From Madurella fahalii (lineage: Eukaryota > Ascomycota > Sordariomycetes > Sordariales): a stretch of 64,000 nt of DNA. The notes under the pieces were generated by a model, which was not told the DNA's origin, did not search any database, and saw only the letters and a list, made by a program, of their open reading frames with translations. How positions within the stretch are numbered: the first letter of the stretch is position 1; every line of letters begins with the position of its first letter. The translations under genes were made by a program, and so were the position numbers. The stretch is from positions 2,728,001 through 2,792,000 of the forward strand of contig CM056879.1 of NCBI GenBank assembly GCA_029876055.1, given 5' to 3'. This document shows positions 1 to 13,411 of this stretch, one piece after another.

Positions 1-203
1 GAAACCACACCCTCTAGAATAAGAGAATTGCCGAAAGTTACTTTGCTCTATCTTCATCCAGAATCATCACCATCGCCTTGGTCCAGTTCGTCTTTTTGGC
101 CTTCAGTAACAAAAAATCACTACCACTTCTTCCCCAAACGCCGTATGGCCATAGTACCCTATCCACCCGATCATCACTTCATTGATCCGTCCATCCAGGG
201 AAA

Positions 204-280
204 AGCGGAAAGTAAGAAGAAGAAGGAGAAGAAAGAAAAAGAAAAGAGAGGAGAAACAAGAGAAAAGAAAAGAAAAGGCT
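204..280 (-). other. Pyrimidine-rich 3' flank of phosphoketolase
   Basis: Directly after the phosphoketolase stop codon the coding strand runs into about 75 bases of almost pure C and T (purine-only on the plus strand). This is probably 3' UTR; positions 1-203 beyond it hold nothing recognisable. Confidence 0.5.
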
Positions 281-2798
281 TTATCCCGTTAACTTCGGAA
301 TCGTCGCCTTCCACAACCCCGTATGCGGCCAAGTCCAGTTCTTCAGAAACGGCGGGTCGACACCCATCTCGAACGCGTCGTTGCGCGCCTTGATCTGGGC
401 GCAGTGCAGCGCCTCGCGGGCCGCCGCGCCCCGGTTGCGCAGCTGTGGCATGCGGTCGATGGCGTCCATGGCCAGGCTGAACCGATCCGTCTGGTTGCGG
501 ATGGCCAGCTCGAGCGGCGTGTCGATGTTGCCCTTCTCCTTGTAGCCGCGGACGTGCAGGTTCGGCGCGCCCGGCCGCTTGTACGCCAGGCGGTGCACCA
601 GCCAGGGGTAGCTGTGGAAGTTGAAGATGACGGGCTTGTCGGCCGTGAAGATGGACACCCACTCGGGGTCTGTCAGCCCGTGCGGGTGGTCGACGTGCGA
701 GATGAGTTTGAACAGGTCCACCACGTTTACGCACCGGATCTTGAGCTCGGGGAAGTGCTGCAGCAAGAGATCGATGGCCGCGAGGGACTCGTGCGTCGAG
801 ATGTCGCCGCACGACGCCATCACCACGTCCGGCTCCTCGCCGCGGTCCGTGCTGAACTGCGGCCAGATGCCGATGCCCTTGGTGCAGTGCACGATGGCAT
901 CTTCCATCGGCAGGTACTGCAGGTGCTCCTGCTTGTCCGCGACAACCACGTTCACGTAGTTGGATGAGCGGAGGCAGTGGTCCATGCAAGACAGCAGGCA
1001 GTTCCCGTCGGGCGGCAGGTAGATGCGGACCACCTCAGGGCTCTTGTTGGCGACCACGTCGAGGAAACCGGGGTCCTGGTGGGTGAAGCCGTTGTGGTCC
1101 TGTCTCCACACCACTGCCGTTAGGAGGATGTTGAGAGATGCTACCTTGTTTCTCCATTCCACCTCTAAGCATTTCTCGAGCCATTTGCAGTGCTTTAAGG
1201 CTTGTTAGCAGGATCCTCCCCGCTCGTAAAAGCAGGCAAAAGACACGTACCTGGTTGACCATGGAGTCGATGACATGAATGAACGGCTCGTAGCTGTTCA
1301 GCAGACCGTGGCGGCCGCTGAGGATGTAGCCCTCCAACCAGCCCTCGCAAGTGTGCTCCGAGAGCATCTCCATGACTCGGCCTTCGGGAGACAGGTTCCC
1401 ACCGTTCTCGTCCTCTTCGAAATACTCGCCCATCCAGACCTTCTTGCCAGCCTGGTACACGTTGGAGAGCTTGTTGGACTCGGTCTCGTCGGGTCCGAAG
1501 AGACGGAAGTTGGTCGGATTCAGAACCATCACGTCCCGGAGGAACTTGGCCATGTTCTGCATGCTGGCATCCATGGTGACTGCCGGCTTTTCCACCTTGA
1601 TGGCATAGTTGCGGAACTCGGGCATCTTTAAGGGCTTCCTCAGGATGCCACCATTGGCCACAGGATTGGCACTCATGCGGCGGTTGCCAGTCGGGCAAAG
1701 GGCCTTGAGCTCCGGGCCGATCTTGCCGTTGGCAAACAGCCGATCTGGCTCGTAGCTGCGCATCCAGCTCTCTAGCAGCTTGAGATGGTCCGGATTGTCG
1801 TGGACATCGGTGATGGGCACCTGGTGGGCCCGCCAATAGCCTTCCAGGTACTTGTCATCAACCTTGCGAGGCCCCGTCCAGCCCTTGGGGCTGCGAAGAA
1901 TGATGACAGGCCACATGGGCCGAAAGGCCTTCCCCGACTCTCTCGCCTGTTTCTGAAATTTCCGTATCTCCAGCACACAGTGCTCAAGAGTCGCGGCCAT
2001 GGCCTGGTGCATCGAATCGACATGGTCACCCTCGACAAAGTATGGCTGGTAGCCGTAACCGAGGAACAGGTTCTCGAGCTCCTTGTGGCTGACGCGAGCG
2101 AGGATGGTGGGGTTGTTAATCTTGTAGCCGTTCAGGTGCAACACCGGCAACACGGCGCCGTCAGTGATGGGGTTGAGGAACTTGTTGCTGTGCCACGACG
2201 TCGCCAGGGGACCCGTCTCGGCTTCGCCATCACCGACCATGGTGAGGGCGATCAAGTCCGGGTGGTCAAAGACGGCACCGAAAGCATGAGAGATTGAGTA
2301 TCCGAGCTCACCACCTTCGTGGATACTGCCGGGGGTTTCGGGCGTAGCATGCGAGCCGATGCCGCCCGGGAACGAGAATTGCTTGAAGAACTTCTGCATG
2401 CCCTCCTCGTCTTCTGACATCTCGGGATACACCTCGGAGTAGGTGCCCTCGAGATAGGCCTGCGACAGCACAGCTGGCGCGCCGTGGCCTGGCCCGGAAA
2501 TGAAGATAGAGTCGAGGTCGTACTTGGAGATCAGCCGGTTGAAGTGCATGTACGTGAAGATCTGGCCCGGCGCCGAGCCAAAGTGGCCGAGAAGACGGGC
2601 CTTGAGATGCTGCTTCTTCAGCGGCTCCTTGAGTAGTGGGTTCTGGCGGAGATAGATCATGCCGAGGCTGAGGTAGAGGCTGGCCTTGAAGAAGTCATTG
2701 TACTTCTTCAGCTCCTCCTCTGACAGGGGGATTCCTTGGATGGTCGAACGAGCGGGCCCGTACGGGCTGATGCTCTCTAACTCTTTCGAATCGCTCAT
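281..2798 (-). CDS. Phosphoketolase (xylulose-5-P/fructose-6-P phosphoketolase)
   Basis: Cytosolic thiamine-diphosphate enzyme that splits xylulose 5-phosphate or fructose 6-phosphate with phosphate into acetyl phosphate and an aldose phosphate. Two exons on the minus strand, 2798-1251 and 1192-281, joined by a 58-nt GT-AG intron (1193-1250); the join restores a continuous 819-residue protein, the usual family length. Visible family marks: GHFG near residue 71, GPGHGAP near 102, [14 protein letters not shown] near 161 and the thiamine-diphosphate motif GDGEAETGP at 189-197 with the conserved Asn at 209. The start at 2798 has an ACC-ATG context; the frame stays open about 45 codons upstream, so a longer N-terminus is possible but does not look conserved. 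A TATA box lies about 165 bp upstream. Fungal phosphoketolases are generally thought to have come from bacteria; nothing in local composition shows that here. Identification is secure; substrate preference is not visible. Confidence 0.96.
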
Positions 2799-2961
2799 GG
2801 TAAAGTGCTGCAAGGAGGGAGAATCGATAATTAACGGGGAAGCTTCGTATGCTGCTTTCAGACTCGTGTTAGGAGCACTGATTTTGATTGTCGCAGGAGT
2901 TGATAGAGTCTGGCAAGCAGATGAGAGGTGTGCCACGGTATTGGCGAACGAGCAGTTTCGC

Positions 2962-2968
2962 TTTTATA
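2962..2968 (-). promoter_or_regulatory. TATA box of phosphoketolase
   Basis: The minus strand reads TATAAAA here, about 165 bp upstream of the phosphoketolase ATG. Position and sequence suit a core promoter; no transcription start is known. Confidence 0.5.
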
Positions 2969-4270
2969 GGCGGGCTACAGCGCATCATTCCTTTCATTGA
3001 ATGCGAAAGCGAACTCCTGACTTGTACAAGTCGAGCGACATCGATGGCAATTGGGACAGGCATTGGACGGTCGTCGCATGCAGCGGCAGAAACAGGGGGC
3101 CTAATTTTACGAGTACAGTACAAGCACGTCTTCCATTCGATACCTCCAAGGCAGCTGTTGCAGTGGTGATGTCGACCAAGGCATCGGGATGCAAAGCGAG
3201 GGAAGAGGTTATTGGAGGGTTGTTGCAGTCTCGACTGACGTTCGGACGGAGAGCCCCGCCTTGGGGTGGTCTGATGTCGACAATGACAGAAAGTGGGCTG
3301 AAGCTCCCGTGCTCCTGCATACAGCAAGCTTGTCCCTCCCCGCCCTGTACAGTACGATACGAAGCGATATCAGTGATACAGCGATACGACGACAACCAGC
3401 GTAGTCGAGCCGTTTGCGTTGGTGGATAGCCCCAACAGGCTGGGAAGCGGTCTCCCATAAAAGAAACGGCCACTCGGGATCGCAGGTCCTGTAAACCAGC
3501 ATGGCCGACCGTACTGCGCAGTTTGTACGGTACGTATGGTCGCTCGTTTAATCCGGAGAAACGGATCTGGATTCGCGCTGTCCCACTGACGTAGGGCCGA
3601 CAGGGACTTGGAGGGGCGGAACCGCTTGGCTTTGCAGGGCTCTGGGCGACTCCACCTGAAGAACCATAAGGGCGCTAAACCGCCTGATGTTGACCTGCAG
3701 GGGTGTGCTTGTTGTCTCAGTTTCCCGCAGGCCTGGAACGTCGGCGCCTCCAGCTGTCTGGCGACGCATCACGCAACAAAAGTTTCGCTCCCGTGTTTCC
3801 TCAGCTCCATCAGCCGCACCCTTCGTCCGATAAGGGTTTGGTGAGCTGGGAGGACGCGAAAGTCACTCCATCTACTACTTCGTGCCGTTTAGCGCTTTGG
3901 GGATGAAGATCTCGAACGTCATCGGCCCGTCATCCGATCAGCGGCCGGCCATCGGGCACCTGACATCGACACTACGGGCAATAATTGACAGTTTCTCATT
4001 TTCCCAAAGTTGGCGCCAACGGTCATCCTCTACCAGACTCTGCAGCAAGCCCTCTGAACCACCACGATTATTGGACTGGCCAACCATTTCTAAACCCAAC
4101 TCCACGTGGCTTCCGCAGCGCGACAATTATCCACCATCGGTGCGCATCGCAGTGAATTTGTCAGAGTCACGTTCGTCAAAAAGCAGCTCGTATGTAGTTT
4201 CCCGGATACTCGGTACACCGGCGTGTCTTGCAGGATAGACAACGGAGAAGCTGAGAGTTGCTAGTACAAC

Positions 4271-4290
4271 CCCACATGTTTTAATGTGGG
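4271..4290. repeat. Inverted repeat, 7-bp arms
   Basis: CCCACAT and ATGTGGG flank a six-base spacer. It could form a small hairpin or bind a dimeric regulator in the phosphoketolase upstream region; at this size it could also be chance. Confidence 0.4.
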
Positions 4291-5783
4291 CAACAAACTT
4301 AGCAACTCAATTTGAGCGTGTCTCCATCTTTGCACCGCCAGAATAGCGTCTCAAAACCTCAATGGCCGACAGGCCGACGGTAAAGCCCCAAGCTGCCTTA
4401 CCTATATGTCACCAGGCGACAAACAATAGGAGCTTGCAAACCAATGAACCCTCATTTCCGCTTTGACTACCCTGCATTATCCATCCCAATACTCTCCTTC
4501 ACCCGGGGTATACTGACATCCATCTCTCCCCAACCAATGTAGTGAGCAACCTCAACGCAAAGCTCAACAGCGCCGGACACAGCAATGGTATCCACAAGCA
4601 AAAACCAACAAACCCCAAAGTCATGAAGCAATGAAAGGAGTAAAAGCGCGAATATAATGTAACGTAGCTTCATCACAAGGGGATCGCCATACCATGCCAT
4701 TTCAAGGCCCTGGAAAATAAAAACAAAAGAAAAAGCGCAAGAAAACCCAGAGACGGCCCCAACTCAAAACGTGAAAAAAGAGCTCTCCTCAGAAACGAGA
4801 ACCCCGCCAACCAGCGGGCCGCCCCGGACCAGCCGAATACCGCACCACCTTTCCCGACTGTCTGATTTGCTTTGCTTGCCTATACAGTACACAAAACCAT
4901 ACCCCACATTTACCACACAAAACCCCCCTCACCAAAGCCCATCGTATCTCATCGCATTCCCCTAGATTCCCCGCTCCCCTCATCCTCTCTCAACAGATCC
5001 AAGCCCTCCCAGGGGGTAAAGACTTTGTGGCTCGTCCCTTATTCCCAGTAGGGCATCGCCATCCGTTCGTCCATCCGTCCCGCGTCCTTATCCATCTACC
5101 CACATCAACCACTTGACCTCCTCAGTCGCCCCTTCCCCCAACAGCAATTAAATTTATAAGTACTCGTTCGTTTCAATAAAGACCAGACTAAGCAAAAGGA
5201 CCAAAACAAAAAGCCCCCCATGAATCGGGAAAAAGCAGATAGAAACCCCGTGTATGGCAAGGACTCCCAACCGAAATCGTTGTCGGCTGGTTAAGCGGGT
5301 TTAGTGTAGTGGGGTTGTAGCGCAGTCGATGGGGATCTCGCAGGGCGGAGGGCACAACGAGACAAGGTATAAAGTCGCTAGAAGGCAGGGCCAGCCATTG
5401 CAGTGTGTGGGCCGTGTTTTATCCCCTGCCGGCCAAAAACGATGCAGATGGAGATGATGGATGTGAGGTGCGTGCATCGGGCGAGACCGAACCGAGGCGA
5501 GAAACAATAAGGAAAAAAAAAAAAAGGGGGAAAGAAAACAAGCAAGGCTGGCAACAGTGGTATCAAGGTCGTACCGAACACGGCGATACAACAGACCATC
5601 AAACAGAAAGCAAAGGGAAAAGAAAACCATTTCTCTCTCTCCCCACCCGCCCCAAAACAGAAACTCCGGTTTCCTTCCGCTGCGATATTCGTTCCGAGAA
5701 ATCAAAAAGAGAAACAAGACACAAACAGAAACAGAAACAGTTCAGTGACGTCCCCATTAGGCATTGCCAGAGCAGGGGAGGGT

Positions 5784-8369
5784 CTACCATCCCTTTTTCC
5801 TGGCGAACCGCTTGTTGAGTAGCGCCAAGACCTTGGGAACGTTGAACTGGACGTATTCGAGATCCAGGTCGTCCTGATTGTCCTTTTGCATTTCGAGGAG
5901 GTCATCGAGCTTGAGGTCTAGCTCAAGTAAACCCCGATTACGCCCTGTGAGTAAACCATCGTGTCAGCGAACCCACATTCCTAATCGTATACATTAGACG
6001 GCCAAACTCACCCTTGTAATGCAGCGAGATGACAAATGTGCCTGGGAGCGGGCTCGTGAAGTTGAAGTAGATGTTAGCTCTCCTATTGTCGGGGACGTTG
6101 CTCTTTTGAATGACGCCCTCCTTCTCGAGCTGCTGGTGCGTGAACTTATAAGGCCCCAGGACTTGCTGCTTCTGCTGCTTCCGCCGCGTGCCCTCGGACT
6201 GACTGCGCACGTTGTGGAGATAGTTCTTGTACGTCTCGAGTTGGCCGACCAGGTATGTGTTGTGGTCGCGGATCGTCTTGTACACCTCATCGAGTTTTTG
6301 CGTCTCAAGCAGCACGCCCTCCTTGAGCGAGCCGAGATGCTGGAGCTCTTGCTCAACCTCGTCCCGCAGCAGGCTGAAGCCGTCGCTCTTATCGACGACC
6401 CTGAGTTCCTGCAGTTGGCTGAGCAGCTCCATCGCCCGAATGCCCTTGCGGACCATCACTGCGTCGTTCTTAGAGGTAGCAGCGGCGTCCGCAATCCGCT
6501 CGAGCCTTAAGGGCCGCTTCGCCACGGACGAGGTCTGAGGAATCGTCCGCAAAATCTGCACAAAGATCGACTTGGCCTCCATAAAGTATATCTCCTCCTG
6601 AGTGATATCCAAGGCGGCGGTCAAATCATCCATGGCAGTCTCCCATTTGCTGAACAGGGGTAAGTTGATCACCTTGTTTTCCTTGCGCGGAACCTGGGGC
6701 GGCGCAGGCCCTAGCTCACTCATGATGACGGAAAGGTGCGAGTTCTCGTCCTTACAGAGTACCGACCTATGCTTCTCGATCAGGGCGTGCATGGCGTAGA
6801 TCTCGTTCAGCGTAATGGAGAGTTCGAGGTCCTTCTTGGAGAGCGCCACGTAATTATCCATCTCGAGGCTCTCGTAAAAGTCTTGTACCTCACACAGGTC
6901 CAGCATGAACTTGTTTACCCGATCCTTGTTTTGGTGGATGAACGGTTGCAACTTTGCCATGTACGGTTCCTTCGCGTACGAGGGCTTGTTGGCCAAGTTC
7001 TGTAGCATCTTCGCAATATACGTGAGCGTCCTCCTCGGGCGATCGGCCGGCGTTCCGTCAATGAGCATGTACGACTTTGGCGTGACAATGGCCGGATTGA
7101 TAAACCGGAGGAAGAAGAAACCGCCGATCAGAGTGCAAATGACCTGATCATTAGCATCTGGGTATTTCCTCTTGGTCAGGCTGCGGATCTGCTTGCAAAT
7201 CCACCGGATGCCATAGGGTGCCTCCTCGAGTCCATCAATGATGGTCGTCAGGAATCCGTTGGCGATTTCCGTCAGCATCGTCAACCGCGGCTCGATGATG
7301 GCCTGAACCTGAGGGTTCTCGGCTGCTTGTTCCTGCGTGATGCCCTTGGGCAATGACGCCGGCAGGCTCCCCGTGTCTTCCTCAATCTGCTCGCACATCC
7401 GTTCGTACACCTTGAGTGGGTTGATCTCGAGGTCCAGATCCTTCAATTCGATCAGGCTGTTAATCCTGTCGGCCAAGATTGACTTCAGGAAGCTCTGGCC
7501 AGGCCCTCTCCTTGTGTAAGTGGTCATCATCCGCGAAACGGGCGTGTTGGCGCGCAGTAGCGACGAATACTCGGGCGTATTATCGAACTGATAGGTGAGG
7601 ACGGACTGCGGCCAGAATGTCAGCTCAACGACCAGTTTCTCTGCCCCAGGGCTGTGGGCAACCCACCTGAAACATAGTCAACAGCAGATGCTCTTCCCGG
7701 CTTTCGTACTGGTTTCCGTAGATTGTGAACATGACGGTCTGTAGCAGCGAGTCGATCTCGGCCATTGAGACCAGCCGGCACAGATGGGCGATGTGCCTGG
7801 GCTCCGACTGCAGCAGGAACAACAAGTTTCCGTATCTTTGCGTCTTATCGTCGTTGGGGAATACTCCTTCCTGCATCTCGGCGGCATCTTCGAGGTGGCT
7901 TGCTACTTCATTTTGCTGGCGACACAGCGTTAGTCGAGCTAACCGAACAAATCAAGTAGGGCGGCGAGCCGACGTACCTCTTCCAAAGCCATGCGGTTCT
8001 GGATCAGCAGTGCGATGCGCGAGTCCAGATAGCGGACATCCTTTTCGAGAACAAAGTTCTTCTTGGATTGCGACGAGATCTTGGCCTTAAGATCCCGCAG
8101 AACCTTTTGCGCTGTCGCATCTGTCAGTATCCTGCGTAGCTAGCAATCGGGCACCACCGGCGCAAACCTTTGGCAAGGTCGTCTTCGATGACCAGATCGG
8201 ATTCATTAGCCGACATGGACATGTACAAAGCCGACATAGAATATCGCTTTGACTGGCGGGCGGACCGCGAGCCATCGTAGGAAGACATTGTGTTCTGGCG
8301 GGATATGGGCTGGAATGAAGAGGAAGATGCCGTCGACGCTCGTGAGGGTGTTTGTAACATGACGGGCAT
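5784..8369 (-). CDS. Ras GTPase-activating protein, Gap1/Sar1 (IQGAP-related) type
   Basis: Switches off Ras by stimulating GTP hydrolysis; in fungi this family acts at the cortex in polarity, mating and cytokinesis signalling. Five exons on the minus strand: 8369-8168, 8111-7978, 7915-7667, 7605-6012 and 5944-5784, with four GT-AG introns of 56, 62, 61 and 67 nt, giving 779 residues, close to fission yeast Gap1. The N-terminus (1-65) is Ser/Arg-rich and probably disordered. The RasGAP domain spans roughly 130-450: the arginine finger is R213 in [12 protein letters not shown], and the core motif [12 protein letters not shown] is at 360-371. A RasGAP C-terminal domain with coiled-coil character covers roughly 570-740, and the last exon ends basic. 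I chose the ATG at 8369 because it opens exon 1 in frame. There is no calponin or IQ motif, so it is not a full IQGAP. Confidence 0.94.
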
Positions 8370-11300
8370 GTTTGGCGCTCGTTGCGAGGGCGGTTAGAGG
8401 TGGTCAGGCTGCCAGGCCTGGGGGGCCTCTGGAAACGCGCACGGCGATACGTCGACACCGGCGACGAGAAATTCGACCGAGATCGTCTAGACAGGTGTAT
8501 TTGGTTCGAAGTGCTGCCTGCGAAGGGGGTTGTCGAGTCGGCGCACAGCGGCCGGGTTGAAGCGATCCCTATCTGGGAAACGTTGCACGAATGAATTGCG
8601 ACGAAAGAGAAGCCGGTCTCGTAAAGTTCGGGCACCGGTTGAGACGATCGACGCGGATGGCAGTTGGGCGAAATTGGGTCTTTGCTCAGCAGTTCGGAGA
8701 CGGGACGAGGAGAAAGGGCCTGTTCGTTCGTGCAGTCTGGTTGAGCGGTTCGTGCTGGGTGGATGAGAAGGGGGGGGGCCTGGTGAACCAACGGTGGGGC
8801 CGAGAGCAAGCGCCACAAAACAGCGAGAATAACTCGAGGGACGAATGCGCTGTCGAGATGTAGAAAAAAGGGCCGTCAAGTGGGAAATGTCGGTCTGGGA
8901 TGCGGTTCTCAGATGGGAAGGGGCAAGGCCGAGTGCTGGTATGAGGGCTGCTTTGTGCGCCAGTTGGCTGCCGAGGAGGAGTGTTGAGCTGAATGGATGA
9001 ATGAATGAATGAGTGCGGAATCTGCGTGTCAGGGACGGGACACTTTGGGGTCGAATGCGGGAGCGCACGCGTCGGGGGGCAGTGGGCCCCTTCGCAAAAC
9101 TTCCGGTTGGGGGGGTGCCTGCACGGCAGCGCCGGACACAGCTGATAGGGTGCGATAAATGGTGAGCTTGAGCCGCCTCTTGGTCTGGGGCCCAGTCAAA
9201 CCCGGGAGGCCAGGAACTGCCGAGCGCAGGAGAAACGACCAGAATTTCCCGCTAGAAGGCGCGCGCCGGGCGGATGGGAGCCATGAGGGTGGTGGTCGGG
9301 GATGGCAGACAGTTTTGCGAAGAGTTGAAATGCATTCCAAGGCGACACCAAAACGGTCAAAGCATATACCATGCAATAATAGCTCAATAGGAAGACTATT
9401 AACAGCAAAAAAAAAAAATTAGACCAGGAGGAAGAATGGGAACGCGCGGTGAGCCGCAACGGACGGCTCTCCAAATCTGAGCCTGTCCTGCCCTGCTGCC
9501 TCGATCAACGCCGTTTCCTGCTCGGGGGCTTGTCCCGCGTCAGGGCCAACATGGGACCTGCAGGAGGACCGGAAATGGGCTGCCAAGACAGGCCGTTTTT
9601 GCGCTAACTCGCACAAGGTGGGTGGGTCGTTCCGCGGTTTGCGAAACGAGTGAGAGTGTTAATTATCATATAGCTCTGCCTCCTATTGGCATTTCCCTCT
9701 CTCACTACGTAGTTGACATGCCTCCGCCGGCTACGAATTGGATATTCCTCCTTCCAGTCTCTGTTTTCATATTTCAACTTTCTTATTTTTCTATACTCCT
9801 TTTTGCATCTCTCTTTTATACTTTTCCCTTGTCTTTGTTCTCCCTTTCCTTTCTTGACCTTGTACATATCATGGCAAGGGGGTGGAATCGCCATTTTGGT
9901 CACTGGGCCTCCGATGTGCAGCGAACCTAAACCGGACGGCATACGTCAATAGAGAAGACAAGGGGTATGTCTATAGACGGGCTTCCGCGAAACAGAGACG
10001 AAGGCGTGCACGGATTACGAGAGGAAAACTGGAATTGCCGCTGAAGCACGAGACAAAAGGTTCGGACGATAGTTGCGGGAAGCCCACAAAGGTACCGAGA
10101 GACGGGAAGAGCGTCTCGGAGGAGGACAATGAGAGAAGGGGCTGAGTGACGTGAGGGAGATTCTATCGACAATCCACTCTGCATGTTTCACCACGGTGGC
10201 TAGCGGTCCAGGTCCCTCGTACCCGGCCGGGGTTGACTTGCATGGAACGGTCAACAGAATAGGATAAAGAAACCGATACTGCTGCAACAACACATGCTCG
10301 GCTGCTGAAGATGGCGTTGTGTGCGGCCTGCCACAAAATGTATACATTGTACCCTCGTACCTCGTCGGCGTCTAGTGAGAGGAAGCACGTTGGTGTTTCG
10401 GGCCCTTGCTGGAAAGGGGCGGCCATCCAGGCTACGAGACAAGAAGCACGGCGATTGGCCGGCCATGCCGAGTGCATCGCAACCCTCCCACAACTAGGTA
10501 TCCGTGCACGAGGCCAAGCTCGTCAGGGGACAGAGTTCCATGTCTTTGCCCCTCTCTTCCGCCAGCTCGGTGGAGTGCGGGCTTGTTGCACTTGCGGCGA
10601 TCTGCATTGGATGGCAATGCGAGAGTCACGACCGGGTCAATCCTAGTGTAGATGGAGAGCATTCCGCGCATAGCGGCCGACCCGTTTACACGGTCCCCTT
10701 CCCATTTCGGGCTGAGGAGGGATTCAAGTCGTGGGCTAACACCCCGCAGCAAACACCAAGGCTCGTATCAATAGTGGGGTACCTCCACATCAATTTATCT
10801 GGGGAAGCATGGCCTACGGCTCCATCCGCGCAGGGACGGGCGGGAAAGCAGGAACACTATACATAGTGATCGATTCAAGCATCGTTCCCGCGGTGTTTGC
10901 CACAGATTGAAGGCCACGGCTGCCGAAACGAAATTGATCTCCCGTTAGGACATCGTAGGGGCATTGAGCCGCGTGGAAACGGCCCGGGTCCGGCGGAAGC
11001 CTCGTGTTCTCAAATCATGATTACAGAAACCGCGCACTACAGCCGTTCGGATACAGTACTGTACCTGAATTCAGATGATTTGAAAGCAAGTCCCGTCCCT
11101 TATGAACGCCGACCGAGGGTGTTGGGCGAGTTGATTCGCACAGCGACGGTGCCGAAACTGGCGCCAGCACAGACATGCAGGTTGCAGGTGTGGGTGTGAA
11201 CACCATCTCTTTCGGGCTTGGCCCAATCGCGCTCCATAATCACTTTCTCCCCTGGCACGTTCTTCCCAGCGGACTGGGACGACGCACCGCAGCTCAGCTC

Positions 11301-13411
11301 ATCCAACACTGCCGCTTCAAGCCTCAGCGATTTGGAATGGTCGATCAGCTGGCGGCTACGTAGATTGAGTTTGACATTATTTTGCTTGTCATCTTGCTAG
11401 TTAGACATGATCGACGCGCGAGGCTGACGGGTCCGGCCCCGATTGCTCATGGAGGTAAGCAGTCTTGCAAACCGCTTGCTCCACCTCTGGGGGTACCGCA
11501 GCTGTTACCAGCCTTACGCGGCCACATCAACGGCGGAGCAAAGCATAAGCATGGAAGCGGCGATGCAGTCGCTGCTTCGCTCCAGAATCACTCGATCTTA
11601 TGGGTGTGGTTGCACCACCGGTTGCTTCTTTGCTATTTATTTAATTTTTTTTTTTTCGTGGATCCCGCAACGGAACCCTGCAGCCCTGTCAATTTTATCT
11701 CCTTGCGGGGGAGCTTCACGTCTGTTGGCCCGAACCCAGCGTTTTTCCACCTCGCATTGTGTGCCCAGCTGAGATCGGCAGCCTCCCACATGGTCTGGGG
11801 AGAAGAAGCAAAGGAACCCATTAGGTCAGCTGGTCAGATTGGGGGAGGAAAAAAGCAACACATTCATCCGAGCAATGCCTCAGCCTTTCCGGCACAGGTT
11901 TTAGAAATCAGCCATTCCAACAACTGCGTGGCGGGATCGTGCCCTTGAGCTTACAGCCGAACGTGACAAATTGCAACAAAACGGCCCCGGCCAAGCAATA
12001 ACCAATTTCCGCCAGATAACATCATCGAAACTATCCCCTAGATTCAGGTCAATAATCGGCGACAACTGCGGACTTGGCTATTGAACCGTCAGAGGTACTG
12101 TTGAGCGGGGGGATTTGGAGGGTCGGATGGGGAGGGGGCATAAAGCTTGCTTAGGGCTGTCCATTTCGGCCGGGGCAATTTGCAGCGTTGCCAGTGCTGT
12201 TAGCCACAGCAGAACCCCCAACGACAAAAGGATTGAGTATGTGGGGTTGCCACATCTTGAGGTTGTACAGATCTCAAACAAACCCGGCATTCTGAATGGG
12301 AAGAAGCAGCCAGCTGGAACTGCCAAAAACCTTCAACATGGACATGGCAACCTTCCATCTACCGCCATCGGCGTCTCGCAGACGGGGCCCTTTAAGCCGA
12401 TGAGCGCCAACTGTGCAGCAAATGTTTTACGGCGTAATAGAGCCGGATCCGTATGCTGGCAAATATTTGGAACCGGCTTCGCCCCAGGGCGGGAGGACGG
12501 TGCAGCAGTTGAAATCGGTGAGTCGGATCTAGCTCATTCTGGTCGGGATCCGGGCAGTGGTCAACCCACGTTGCTACCGTGACATGTCCGTCTTGGCGTC
12601 CGGTTCTCAGCCGAAATCCGGCACCCGAAAAGACGGAGCTGCGCCGCCCCACAGCAGCAATCCATGCCTCGGCAGAGCCGGGGTGCTGGACAGTCCGAAG
12701 TGGGGTTCCACGCGCTTCCTGCATCATTTGCTTCCTTGGTCCTGCGCACGGTTTGTCAGCCGTCACAGTTGGACGTACCTTAGTGCGGCATTGGGCGTTT
12801 TCCAGGCTGGGAGTCTCGGCTCTGTCGTGCTCCAGTCGCCTGTACCCCGTGCTTTCCATTTCAAGTGCCCCCTGGGTCGGGATGCCTAGCGGAAGGCGCG
12901 GGCTCGGCAACAAATACCCCGTAGGAAGCACCCACCGACTTGACCGGGGAGGAAAAAATGAGGATCACGGCTGCCCAACAGGACCTCGGCACACCCTCGG
13001 CCACCCTCACCTCGTCTTCGTCGAAAGGCGCTAACGCATGCAACAATGCGGGACGTAGAAGGCTCCATACTACTATGGATACTGGGCAGACTCATCCGAC
13101 CTTCTTTTCGCGTCGGCACGAGACTTCCTCTTACCTCGTCGCATCCGACTTAGGCCAGCTTCTCCGATCTTCTGCCGGCAGAATCCGTCTTGTTGACCGG
13201 ACCCGGAGGGTCCAGACTCCCAATGTAACACTGACGCCTGCATTTGCTTGCCGTCTTGATGCCCGCTCTCTCTTGCTAGTGACCACCTAACCGTGACTGC
13301 CGCCTTATTCCCACGCCAAATTTTACCCTTGATGTCTCCCTGCCTCAACACTGGAGACTCTAGGAGGCTGAAACCATCGTCGACAACACCAACCACAGGA
13401 CTACCAGCATC
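8370..13411. other. 5.0-kb intergenic region between divergent RasGAP and MFS genes
   Basis: Shared upstream region of two divergent genes. It contains a GAATG-type tetranucleotide repeat (8991-9014), short A and T runs, and many short, overlapping open frames on both strands. None starts with a good context, shows splice continuity or resembles a family I know. The stretch at 8370-9000 may be the RasGAP 5' leader. No tRNA or transposon signature was seen. Confidence 0.55.
8991..9014. repeat. Tetranucleotide repeat (GAAT)n with one GGAT unit
   Basis: Short microsatellite of about six units, about 620 bp upstream of the RasGAP start codon. Confidence 0.7.

Larger units (their letters stand above)
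2799..5783. other. Intergenic: phosphoketolase promoter and RasGAP 3' flank
   Basis: Holds the phosphoketolase promoter on its left and, on its right, the presumed 3' UTR of the RasGAP gene, which is pyrimidine-rich on the coding strand (around 5505-5760). An inverted repeat lies at 4271-4290. Open frames of up to about 150 codons overlap one another on both strands and show no recognisable domain, so I call no gene. Confidence 0.6.

Noticed and set aside
323..967. Long plus-strand frame opposite phosphoketolase
   Set aside because: Shadow of a GC-rich real gene in an antisense frame.
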